Assembly: GCA_964630305.1 (NCBI GenBank)
Contig: CAZVTR010000036.1
Location: 1-23,698 of the forward strand
DNA length: 23,698 nt
Source of the DNA: JAKPPT01 sp964630305
GTDB lineage: Bacteria > Spirochaetota > Spirochaetia > Treponematales > UBA12059
Direction of reading: 5' to 3'
The translations under genes were made by a program, and so were the position numbers. The notes beneath the pieces were generated by a model that was not told the origin of the DNA, did not search any database, and worked only from the letters and a program-made list of their open reading frames with translations. Below, piece after piece: positions 14,745 to 22,123 of this stretch (the first letter of the stretch is position 1; each line of letters starts with the position of its first letter).

Positions 14745-16835
14745 ATGAGTGATTTTTTTGATTCAGATGAAATTGTAAAAAGCTATGATAGTACTATAAT
14801 AAAGCGTATTTTTTCATATACAAAAAATCATAAAGCACTATTGCTGCTCATAGTTATCTGTTTGTTAATTTCAACTATTGCAGAACTGGCTATGCCTATT
14901 ATTTCTCAAAAAATTATTGATGATGTCCTCATAATCTCATATATGGCGGTTGGTAAAAATGAAACATTAGTGAAAGAAATATCAGAAGCATTTCCAAAAA
15001 TAAAAATACTAAACATTCATGATACATATTTTGTCAGGAAAAAAGACTATATGCTTTTTAGTAAAGCATTGCAGAATAAGATTGAAAGTGATGAAACAGC
15101 ACTTATAGGAGAATACTATATTACAGCTATCAATCAAGACGCTTTAGATGCAATAAAAAAACATAATGCCGAGGTACTGGCTGACAGCAATTTTATTGTA
15201 ATACAATTAAACACTCTCAAATCTTTTTCTAAAGGTGAATTAAAAATTATACGCAGTAATGATTATAAAAAGTTAAATTTGTATGGTTTTTTATTTTTTA
15301 TTGCTGTATGTGCTGCTCTTTTTGGAACATTCTTTCAAACATGGTCTACAAGCCTTACGGGTCAGCATGTTATGAAATCTATTCGTATGCAATTGTTTGA
15401 TAAAACAATTCATCAAAGTCTCAATTTTTTAACACGACAGCCTGTTGGAAGATTAGTTACTCGTTTAACAAGTGATGTGGAAACAATAAATGAATTTTTT
15501 ACCGATGTTGTTGTTGCATTTATAAAAGATCTCTCTGTAATGATTGGAGTAATCATTGTTTTAATCAATATGTCTTTTAAGCTTGGTCTTGTTGCTATAT
15601 TGTCAATACCTCCCGTTCTTATTATTACTAGTATCGCTAGAAGAAAAGCACGAGATGCTTTTAGAAAACAGCGAAAGATATTATCAAAATTAAATGCATA
15701 TATTGCTGAACATATTTCTGGAATTTCAATAGTAAAAATATTTTCACGCCAAAACTATGTAGTAAAAGTATTTAAAGAAATCAATCATGATTTAATGAAA
15801 GCAAATTTAGGCGAAATGTACGTTATGGCTACATTTAGGCCTGTTATCGAATTTTTTTCAACAACGTCAATTGCTGTAATTCTCTGGTATGGTTCAGGTC
15901 TTTATAAAAGCGGTTTTGTAAGTTTAGGTACGCTGGTTGCTTTTGTAAACCTTGTCCGAATGTTTTATTCTCCGCTTCAAGATATTTCAGAAAAATTTAC
16001 AATTTTGCAAAGTGCAATGGCTGGAGGAGAACGAGTATTTAAGCTGCTTGATGTAGAGGAAAATATACCAGATATCGGTACTAAAACGCTGCAACAGGTG
16101 CAAGGAAAAATAGAATTTAAAAATGTATGGTTTGCGTATAAAGAAAATGAATGGGTTTTAAAAGACATTTCCTTTTCTGTACAGCCAGGGCACTCAGTTG
16201 CTATTGTTGGCTATACTGGAGCAGGGAAAACGACTATTACTTCACTTTTGCCAAGATTCTGGGATATTCAAAAAGGGGAGATACTGCTTGATAATACACC
16301 AATAAAAGAGCTTTCTTTGAAAGCATTACGGAGCTATATCAGACCTGTTATGCAGGATGTATTTTTGTTTTCAGGTACAATAGCTGATAATATTGATTTA
16401 GGACTTGGGTTAAGCCGAGAAAAAATAATTGAAGCCGCAAAAATTGTTCATGCAGATGAGTTTATTCAAAAGTTGCCGCAAAAGTATGACACAGTATTAG
16501 GTGAAGGTGCATCTAACTTATCAGCTGGGCAGCGTCAGCTATTATCATTTGCGCGGGTAGTTGCTCATGATCCTCATATCATTATTCTTGATGAAGCAAC
16601 AAGTTCAATTGATTCTGAGACTGAGCATCTTGTTCAGCTTGGCTTAGAAGCATTAATGAAAAATAGAACCACTATTTTAATTGCTCATAGGCTTTCAACG
16701 ATTCAGCATGCCGATATTATCTTGGTACTGTCAGAAGGCAGGTTAATTGAAAAAGGCACACATAATGACTTGATACAACTTAAGGGTGTCTATTATAATT
16801 TGTATAAATTGCAGTTTCAAAATCAAGGAATATAA
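14745..16835 (+). CDS. ABC exporter half-transporter with intact catalytic residues and large extracytoplasmic insert (YheH/BmrD-like)
   Basis: 696 residues from the ATG at 14745 (AAGGA upstream); a longer frame would run inside the preceding gene. After the first transmembrane helix (about 31-55) comes a roughly 115-residue hydrophilic insertion (62-178) before helix two (about 179-198), so it must face the periplasm. The nucleotide-binding domain has Walker A GYTGAGKTT (489-497), Walker B IIILDE with Glu617, and the switch histidine His648 (IAHRLSTI), all canonical, but its signature is LSAGQ (592-596) instead of LSGGQ. Together with the neighbour this gives one full ATP site (this Walker A and B with the partner's LSGGQ) and one degenerate site. 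B. subtilis BmrD, as I recall, also has an extracellular domain. The regulator gene follows after 2 nt. Confidence 0.9.
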   Translation: MSDFFDSDEIVKSYDSTIIKRIFSYTKNHKALLLLIVICLLISTIAELAMPIISQKIIDDVLIISYMAVGKNETLVKEISEAFPKIKILNIHDTYFVRKKDYMLFSKALQNKIESDETALIGEYYITAINQDALDAIKKHNAEVLADSNFIVIQLNTLKSFSKGELKIIRSNDYKKLNLYGFLFFIAVCAALFGTFFQTWSTSLTGQHVMKSIRMQLFDKTIHQSLNFLTRQPVGRLVTRLTSDVETINEFFTDVVVAFIKDLSVMIGVIIVLINMSFKLGLVAILSIPPVLIITSIARRKARDAFRKQRKILSKLNAYIAEHISGISIVKIFSRQNYVVKVFKEINHDLMKANLGEMYVMATFRPVIEFFSTTSIAVILWYGSGLYKSGFVSLGTLVAFVNLVRMFYSPLQDISEKFTILQSAMAGGERVFKLLDVEENIPDIGTKTLQQVQGKIEFKNVWFAYKENEWVLKDISFSVQPGHSVAIVGYTGAGKTTITSLLPRFWDIQKGEILLDNTPIKELSLKALRSYIRPVMQDVFLFSGTIADNIDLGLGLSREKIIEAAKIVHADEFIQKLPQKYDTVLGEGASNLSAGQRQLLSFARVVAHDPHIIILDEATSSIDSETEHLVQLGLEALMKNRTTILIAHRLSTIQHADIILVLSEGRLIEKGTHNDLIQLKGVYYNLYKLQFQNQGI

Positions 16836-16837
16836 GT

Positions 16838-18208
16838 ATGAATCATCAATCACAGGTTTTATCAATTACTGCACTGCTTGATAAGAGCGAACAAACGATA
16901 TTGAGAGAAATAGTAAAACAGTTTCCTGATACAATGCTGCACTATGTTGATGCTACATTTTGTGATAGCATTAACCAGTTTTCTCAAAATTCACAGCTTT
17001 TTTTTATCGATATAGAGAAATGCGCTGACAAACTTTATGAAATTATCACAGGAATAAAAACTAATTTTCCAAGTAGTGATATTATACTGTTTCATACAAC
17101 TGATGATATAACGCTCAATATCGAGCTCATGAAATTAGGTATCCTTGAAGCTATCAAAAAACCTGTTGAGAAAAGCAGATTAGAAACATTAATTGCAAAT
17201 ATACGAAAAAAAATCCTGACAAGTGCAGAAAACCTAGAACTCATTCAGGTTTTGTACAATTATAATGCTCAGACAATTATCTCGCACAGTCCTGAAATGG
17301 AAAAAGTGCTTTCAATGGCTTCACGAGCCGCACAGAGCAATTCAACAGTGCTTATCACGGGAGAAAGCGGTACAGGGAAAGAACTCATTGCCCGGGCAAT
17401 ACATTTAGCTGGAGCACGAAAGCATGAACCATTTATTGCAGTAAATATTGCTGCATTGCCAGAAAACCTCATTGAGAGTGAATTATTTGGCCATGTAAAG
17501 GGAGCATTTACTGGAGCGCTTGCCGACAGAAATGGCAGGTTTGCACAAGCAGCTGGAGGGACACTCTTTATTGATGAAATTGGAGAAATACCTCCTGGCA
17601 TACAGGTAAAATTGCTTCGGGTGCTTCAATTTGGAGTATATGAGCGAGTAGGCGAAGCTACTCCTCGGGAAGCAAATGTACGAATCATTGCAGCAACTAA
17701 CCGAAATCTTGAACAAGAGGTTAAAGCTGGTAATTTCCGTGCTGATCTTTTCTATAGGATAAATGTTGTGCCAATAGAGATTCCGCCGCTCAGAGACCAT
17801 AAATCGGATATTCCATATTTAGTGGAATATTTTCTAAAAAAATATGCTCGAAAAAACAATAAAGAAATAGCCGGAATTACAATAGAAGCAATGTCACGAA
17901 TTATGCGTTATCCCTTTCCCGGCAATATTCGTGAACTTGAAAATATTATTGAACGCGGTGTTGTACTGTGCCGGAGCAAGTATTTAACTGAACATGATAT
18001 CCTGTTGCCATTTCAATCTCAGAATGAAAAACCTGTTCAGCATTTAGGTACCTATGAAGATATCATGCATAGTTTTGAAAAAGATTTTTTATTGCAGGTA
18101 CTAGAACGCAATAATTTTAATAAGAGTGCTGCAGCGAGGGAACTAGGCATAAATGAGCGAAGACTTCGCTATCGCATTCAAATACTCGGCATCGAAAAAG
18201 AAGCTTAG
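16838..18208 (+). CDS. Sigma-54-dependent transcriptional activator (NtrC family) with atypical receiver domain
   Basis: 456 residues. Residues 1-125 resemble a response-regulator receiver: a possible phosphoacceptor Asp58 (LFFIDIE), Thr87/88 (FHTTDD) and a Lys108-109/Pro pair (AIKKPVE). The usual acidic pair after strand one is reduced to a single Asp15 followed by Lys, so phosphorylation is doubtful. The central AAA+ domain is complete: GESGTGKE (175-182), the sigma-54 contact loop GAFTGA (222-227), TLFIDEIGE (242-250), and an arginine region FRADLFYRINV. The C-terminus has a Fis-type helix-turn-helix (NKSAAARELGINERRLRYRI). It activates RNA polymerase holding sigma-54 at -24/-12 promoters. 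It starts 2 nt after the ABC exporter gene with AAGGA upstream, so it is co-transcribed. No histidine kinase is nearby. The stop overlaps the convergent gene's stop (TTAG). Confidence 0.92.
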   Translation: MNHQSQVLSITALLDKSEQTILREIVKQFPDTMLHYVDATFCDSINQFSQNSQLFFIDIEKCADKLYEIITGIKTNFPSSDIILFHTTDDITLNIELMKLGILEAIKKPVEKSRLETLIANIRKKILTSAENLELIQVLYNYNAQTIISHSPEMEKVLSMASRAAQSNSTVLITGESGTGKELIARAIHLAGARKHEPFIAVNIAALPENLIESELFGHVKGAFTGALADRNGRFAQAAGGTLFIDEIGEIPPGIQVKLLRVLQFGVYERVGEATPREANVRIIAATNRNLEQEVKAGNFRADLFYRINVVPIEIPPLRDHKSDIPYLVEYFLKKYARKNNKEIAGITIEAMSRIMRYPFPGNIRELENIIERGVVLCRSKYLTEHDILLPFQSQNEKPVQHLGTYEDIMHSFEKDFLLQVLERNNFNKSAAARELGINERRLRYRIQILGIEKEA

Positions 18209-18762
18209 AATTGATTTAAAAAATCATCAAGCAGCATTTTTTCGTATGACTCGAGCTCTTGTCCCTGCATAATTAATTGATTATACACGGCGAGATCGAT
18301 GTATTTTACCGCTAATGGACGCTCGATAGATACACGTGTGTTTTCATCCTGCCAGATTATTTCGGATGGAGAAAAGCTTGTAAATTTTCCATATTTATTT
18401 TGAAAATTGGTAAAAATTGTATAATGATCAATCAGTTTTTCATTCATGATAAAAATCATAATAAAAAGCTTTCCTTCATAGAATTGAAAAAATGCTCTTT
18501 TTATATATGAAAGCCCAGTAACTTCGATTAATGTTTCATTAGGACGCGGAAGCAAACTTACATCCGCTTCGCCTCTATACCAGAACAGTCCATTGCCTTT
18601 CAGCAAATTTTGCACTTCTTCCATGCTCATTCCAAGGCTTATACCTGAAAACTCACGGGGTACAGTCTTTTTTTCTGTATCAGCTGTTTTAGTGCCTTTG
18701 TCTTGTGCTGTAATACAAAAAGCTAGTAATGCGAGCAATATACCAAGTACAGTGCGTTTCAT
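18205..18762 (-). CDS. Exported protein of unknown function
   Basis: 185 residues with signal peptide MKRTVLGILLALLAFCITAQ, cleaved near residue 20; no lipobox. The mature part opens with a charged linker, then FSGISLGMSMEEVQNLL, a pattern seen at the start of many small periplasmic or outer-membrane-associated domains of the SmpA/BamE kind; this likeness is weak. The middle is beta-rich (KRAFFQFYEGKLFIMIFIMNE) and ends with IIWQDENTRVSIERP. I do not recognise a specific family. The gene follows the cyclic-nucleotide-binding protein by 7 nt, so it is the third gene of the potassium channel operon. It ends in overlapping stop codons with the sigma-54 activator. No good ribosome binding site is visible, which fits coupling to the upstream gene. 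Confidence 0.7.
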   Translation of the reverse strand: MKRTVLGILLALLAFCITAQDKGTKTADTEKKTVPREFSGISLGMSMEEVQNLLKGNGLFWYRGEADVSLLPRPNETLIEVTGLSYIKRAFFQFYEGKLFIMIFIMNEKLIDHYTIFTNFQNKYGKFTSFSPSEIIWQDENTRVSIERPLAVKYIDLAVYNQLIMQGQELESYEKMLLDDFLNQF

Positions 18763-18769
18763 ATAGTAT

Positions 18770-19294
18770 TTATCGGTTTAATGCCAAAGAAAGTGCAGTA
18801 GAAAGCTTAAGAACGTCTTCATTGCTCTTTCTTAGTCTGCTGCTCAGAATCGATGCAATTCTCTCAAGAATAATAATGCCTGTTTCAGGCTTTTCCTTGC
18901 AGAATTTTTTAAACTCATCTCGATGAATTTCAAATAATTGGCATTGCGTTATTGCAGTAACGGTAGCGCTGCGCGGTTCTGTTTGAAACAATGACATTTC
19001 TCCAAAGACCCATGCTACAGATGCTTTTAGCCTATTCATTGATTTTTCGACCTGCCCAAAATCTTTCGATGACAGTTTTAGTGTAAGGTTTTTACTGACT
19101 TCTACTTCTCCGTCAATAAAAATAAACATGGAATCTGCTTTGTCGCCTTCCTGCATAATTATATCACCGCTATTAAAAACAACAAACCTGCCATGAGAAG
19201 CTAATACTGTAAGATCTGCATCTGGAATGCCTTCAAGAATTACTGCTCGTTTTAAATCTACTGCTTGCAAATGTGTAATGCGTTTTTGTTTCAT
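18770..19294 (-). CDS. Stand-alone cyclic-nucleotide-binding domain protein
   Basis: 174 residues: a Crp-type beta-roll without a DNA-binding helix-turn-helix. Strands run from RFVVFNSGDIIMQEGDKADS through MFIFIDGEVEVSK to the phosphate-binding cassette FGEMSLF-N4-RSATVTA (97-114) with Glu99 and Arg108, the residues that contact the ribose and phosphate of cAMP or cGMP. Helices at about 124-174 form the usual C-helix region. An insertion of about 20 residues (73-93) lies before the cassette. Without a DNA-binding domain it should act on a protein partner. The ATG overlaps the stop of the potassium channel gene (ATGA) and has GGAGG seven bases upstream, which makes that channel the obvious partner. 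Confidence 0.88.
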   Translation of the reverse strand: MKQKRITHLQAVDLKRAVILEGIPDADLTVLASHGRFVVFNSGDIIMQEGDKADSMFIFIDGEVEVSKNLTLKLSSKDFGQVEKSMNRLKASVAWVFGEMSLFQTEPRSATVTAITQCQLFEIHRDEFKKFCKEKPETGIIILERIASILSSRLRKSNEDVLKLSTALSLALNR

Positions 19295-20493
19295 GCAGTG
19301 CCTCCAATAATAAAGGCAGCATCATTTTGCGTAATAATATATGAAGGATCGGGTGCTAGTTTTATATTAGCTTGTGTTGTTTCATCATCAACAGAGATAT
19401 TTGCTTCTTCAAATTTTCTTTTGATAAATCTATCAATTGCACTCGAATCATCAGATAATAAATCATCAAGCGTTACTGATTTTTCTTGTGAGAGTACACC
19501 AACGAGTACAGCTTTTTTATTAACTAAAAACCATTGCACTGCTTCTTGAAATGTTTTGCCAATTAAATCACTGGGAAATGATATCTTATGCAAGGCTTGT
19601 GCAGATTTATAATCAAGCATAGCTGTAACAGCTTCTGAAACTCCAGAATTGCATCCGCTTGCAGTAATGAGAAAGGATATAAACTCATCTTGAAGGATGA
19701 TATCATCGATATGCGATCGTATAAGATGAGACTTGCTCTCCGGTTTTACAATGCACGCGGTAATGCGGATATCTGGTGCAAGCGAACGGATTGTTAAGCA
19801 AGCTAATATAGTTTTTTCATCGGCATTGGAAAAACCGGTTTCTTTATTATAATCTGGAATAATAATACAGGAGCGTGCTGTTTTAATTGAAGCCATATTC
19901 AGCAGCTTGTCTTGTGTAAAATCACCTTTTACAAATTTCAATACCGCTCCAGGAACCGATGCTTGCAGTGATTCAAACTCGTTACTATCCATGGAATTGA
20001 CTAAAACAATCGTTGGTTTTTCTAATGTATGGGTAAATCCTTCCAGTACTGAGAGAATATTCTTATTGTAACCACATACGACAATATGGTCTTTAGTTTT
20101 AATCATTTGCAATCCTTTCCCTTCTCGGATTCTTCGTTCAACAAATATGGATGCTATGGTGCCTGAAATAAGTGTTGTTAAAGCAATGCCTGACAGCATA
20201 AGCAGCATTGCAAAAATTCTTCCTGCGACACTTTGCGGAAATTTATCGCCGTAACCTACCGTTGTAATTGTTACTAGTGACCACCATATCCCATCAAAAA
20301 AATTGGTGTACATTGCATTGTTATGGTTTGCTTCAATAAAACTCACAATAAAACCGATAGAAGTGACTACAAGAATAAAAATTAAAAAAATTCTTATAAG
20401 AGTACTGTGCCAAATCGTATAAATAAGATTGTGCAATTCCGAAAAGATTGGTTTTTTATGCTTTTCACTATACCGATTTTTTTTGTGTTTCAT
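19291..20493 (-). CDS. Two-TM potassium channel with RCK domain
   Basis: 400 residues. First transmembrane helix about 32-52, pore loop with selectivity filter TTVGYGD (77-83), second helix about 92-117 ending in the cytoplasmic ERRIREGKG linker. Then an RCK/TrkA-N Rossmann-like domain from residue 135 (KDHIVVCGYNKN; the nucleotide-binding glycines are incomplete as in MthK-type RCKs) and a C-terminal RCK_C-like lobe with LIGKTFQEAVQWF near 300-320. The layout matches MthK-type channels, which open on ligand or ion binding to a cytoplasmic ring. The next gene encodes a cyclic-nucleotide-binding protein overlapping by 4 nt. No ribosome binding site is present; TACTAT ends 6 nt before the ATG but has no good -35. 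A 5-bp inverted repeat ATACT/AGTAT (20492-20506) covers the start. Confidence 0.92.
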   Translation of the reverse strand: MKHKKNRYSEKHKKPIFSELHNLIYTIWHSTLIRIFLIFILVVTSIGFIVSFIEANHNNAMYTNFFDGIWWSLVTITTVGYGDKFPQSVAGRIFAMLLMLSGIALTTLISGTIASIFVERRIREGKGLQMIKTKDHIVVCGYNKNILSVLEGFTHTLEKPTIVLVNSMDSNEFESLQASVPGAVLKFVKGDFTQDKLLNMASIKTARSCIIIPDYNKETGFSNADEKTILACLTIRSLAPDIRITACIVKPESKSHLIRSHIDDIILQDEFISFLITASGCNSGVSEAVTAMLDYKSAQALHKISFPSDLIGKTFQEAVQWFLVNKKAVLVGVLSQEKSVTLDDLLSDDSSAIDRFIKRKFEEANISVDDETTQANIKLAPDPSYIITQNDAAFIIGGTA

Positions 20494-20583
20494 ACTGTCA
20501 TAGTATCGGCTGAGTTCATTTTTATATTGATTATAAGTATTGAGTAATAATATGCACTATGTACAAACATTCACTATTCTATA

Positions 20584-20622
20584 TTGCAATCACCACAAAA
20601 GTGAGCATAGTATAGCGGTATG
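20584..20622 (+). promoter_or_regulatory. Predicted promoter of the pseudouridine synthase gene, leaderless geometry
   Basis: TTGCAA (20584-20589, 4 of 6), 18-nt spacer, TAGTAT (20608-20613, 4 of 6), then AGCGGT and the ATG at 20620. No Shine-Dalgarno sequence precedes the start. The divergent gap from the potassium channel gene (20494-20619) holds no other feature I can support. Confidence 0.4.
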
Positions 20623-21402
20623 TACAAGTATCGAGAAGTGCCAGACTATCCATTTATTCTTGCAACACATGCCGATTGGATCGTTGCATATAAACCCAGA
20701 GGAATGCATAGTTCTGCTCATGGCAGTGAAAAGGACAATGTGCTCATCAATTGGGCAGTCTCTATAATGCCTGATCTTAAAGCAGTAAAAGGATATTGGG
20801 AAACTGATTATGGTTTATTGCATCGGTTAGATAAAGATACAGCGGGTGTATTGCTCATTGCCAGAACGCAGTCTTTTTTTGATTATCATGCTCAGCAGAA
20901 TACTGTCTCGCTAACGAAAATGTACGCATTAACCGCTATGCCGCAAACGTTCGGTTTACCCGGTTCATTCCCCAGATTATATGCTCCGCCAGGTATGACA
21001 ACAGAATGGGGCGCAGCCTTGCAGGAAAAAAACTATGAGCGGCTAGCATCGTTATTGCACGGTTCTATAACTTCATTTTTTAGGGCTTATGGACCAGGAA
21101 GTAGAACCGTTGCTTGCTGTGCCCCTGCGTATAATCCTATATATAAGAAAAACTGGACTCATGAACTCTATGCAACGCATATTATTTCCTGTACACATTG
21201 TGACGGCCACTTGCTAATTAATGTTCGTCTCGATCGGGGTTTTCGTCATCAGATACGAGCGCACTGTGCATGGATAGGCTTACCCCTTATTGGTGATCTA
21301 CTCTATAACCCAGAAGTACGGACTGAGGATAAGCTTTCACTTGTTGCGTACGGGTTAGAATTTTCTGATTTAGACGGAAAAAAACATGCAATTATGCTTT
21401 AG
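20620..21402 (+). CDS. RluA-family pseudouridine synthase
   Basis: 260 residues. Isomerises uridine to pseudouridine in rRNA or tRNA. The catalytic motif GLLHRLDKDTAGVLL (66-79) carries Asp71. Upstream is AYKPRGMHS (23-31), the family's conserved KPxGxxxH segment, and near the C-terminus RGFRHQIRAHCAWIGLPLIGD, the usual QIR-HxxxxGxPxxGD pattern. There is no S4 RNA-binding domain at the N-terminus, so it is a short RluA/RluE-like form; the target base cannot be assigned. The middle (about 112-150) is unusual and poorly conserved. The start at 20620 keeps the KPRG motif intact; the next ATG (residue 29) would destroy it. It is convergent with thiamine pyrophosphokinase, 28 nt apart, with no clear terminator between. 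Confidence 0.9.
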   Translation: MYKYREVPDYPFILATHADWIVAYKPRGMHSSAHGSEKDNVLINWAVSIMPDLKAVKGYWETDYGLLHRLDKDTAGVLLIARTQSFFDYHAQQNTVSLTKMYALTAMPQTFGLPGSFPRLYAPPGMTTEWGAALQEKNYERLASLLHGSITSFFRAYGPGSRTVACCAPAYNPIYKKNWTHELYATHIISCTHCDGHLLINVRLDRGFRHQIRAHCAWIGLPLIGDLLYNPEVRTEDKLSLVAYGLEFSDLDGKKHAIML

Positions 21403-21430
21403 TTTATGTTTCAATTGTATCTGCGAGCAG

Positions 21431-22072
21431 CTAAGCTTTGTAGTCAATTAAAACGGCTTCGAGCGGTACAATAACAATCACTGGTTGGTTATTGGTTGTT
21501 ATGGTAATGTTGTCATCAAGTGCAATGTTTGAAATTCCAAAAAATCCGGGCATAAATTGTACACTATTAAGCGGCCATTTTAGTCCCGTGCTATTCATAG
21601 CTGATGCGCCGGAAGGGCCGGGAAATACCGACACAAGTGAATAACGCGGGAGTTTACATGTTATCGAATTTTTAACTAAAACAATTCTTTCTTTATCGGT
21701 TATCCATTGCACTGGAGTATTGCTTGTTCTAAAAAAAAGGTACAAAAGGGCAAATAGATGATCAATGCGGCCTCCGCCGCCGCCAATAATTGTGATGTGA
21801 TTGTAGCCTCGTTCATACAGTATATTGATTCCAAGTTCAGTATCAGTGTAATCTTTATCGCGAGGGAATTGGAGTATTTCTTTGCATATATTAAGCTTGT
21901 CTCTATGCATAACGGAATCCATATCCCCAACTACTAGGTCGGGTAGTAAATTCCATGCTAAACAGGTATCAAAACCTGAATCTGCAGCACAAATATATGA
22001 AGAAGCAATATCGTTTGTAATAGATTCATATGAGGGAGCCATTCCGCCAATGATTAAAACTGCATTATTCAT
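21431..22072 (-). CDS. thiN: Thiamine pyrophosphokinase
   Basis: 213 residues from the ATG at 22072. Transfers pyrophosphate from ATP to thiamine, forming thiamine diphosphate. Motifs: ICAADSGFD (27-35), PDLVVGDMDSV (44-54), FPRDKDYTDTELGI (69-82) and IIGGGGGRIDHLFALL (95-110), the acidic and glycine-rich segments of the kinase site. The C-terminal beta domain (from about 125) ends in the IVIVPLEAVLIDYK region. In-frame ATGs at 22081 and 22099 could also start the protein; none has a good ribosome site, and 22072 fits the family N-terminus (NNAVLIIGG) best. It is divergent from cca. No TPP riboswitch is seen upstream, and thiamine synthesis genes are absent from the window, suggesting salvage of thiamine, though that is inference. 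Confidence 0.9.
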   Translation of the reverse strand: MNNAVLIIGGMAPSYESITNDIASSYICAADSGFDTCLAWNLLPDLVVGDMDSVMHRDKLNICKEILQFPRDKDYTDTELGINILYERGYNHITIIGGGGGRIDHLFALLYLFFRTSNTPVQWITDKERIVLVKNSITCKLPRYSLVSVFPGPSGASAMNSTGLKWPLNSVQFMPGFFGISNIALDDNITITTNNQPVIVIVPLEAVLIDYKA

Positions 22073-22123
22073 ACATCGCATGCTACCAGAGCATAACACT
22101 TCTTACAAGCAGGTACTGCAACT

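Noticed and set aside
20492..20506. Inverted repeat ATACT/AGTAT at the start of the potassium channel gene as an operator
   Set aside because: Too short to separate from chance; noted in the gene entry only.
22073..22123. TPP riboswitch upstream of thiN
   Set aside because: The gap to cca is only 51 nt and has no conserved THI-box sequence.
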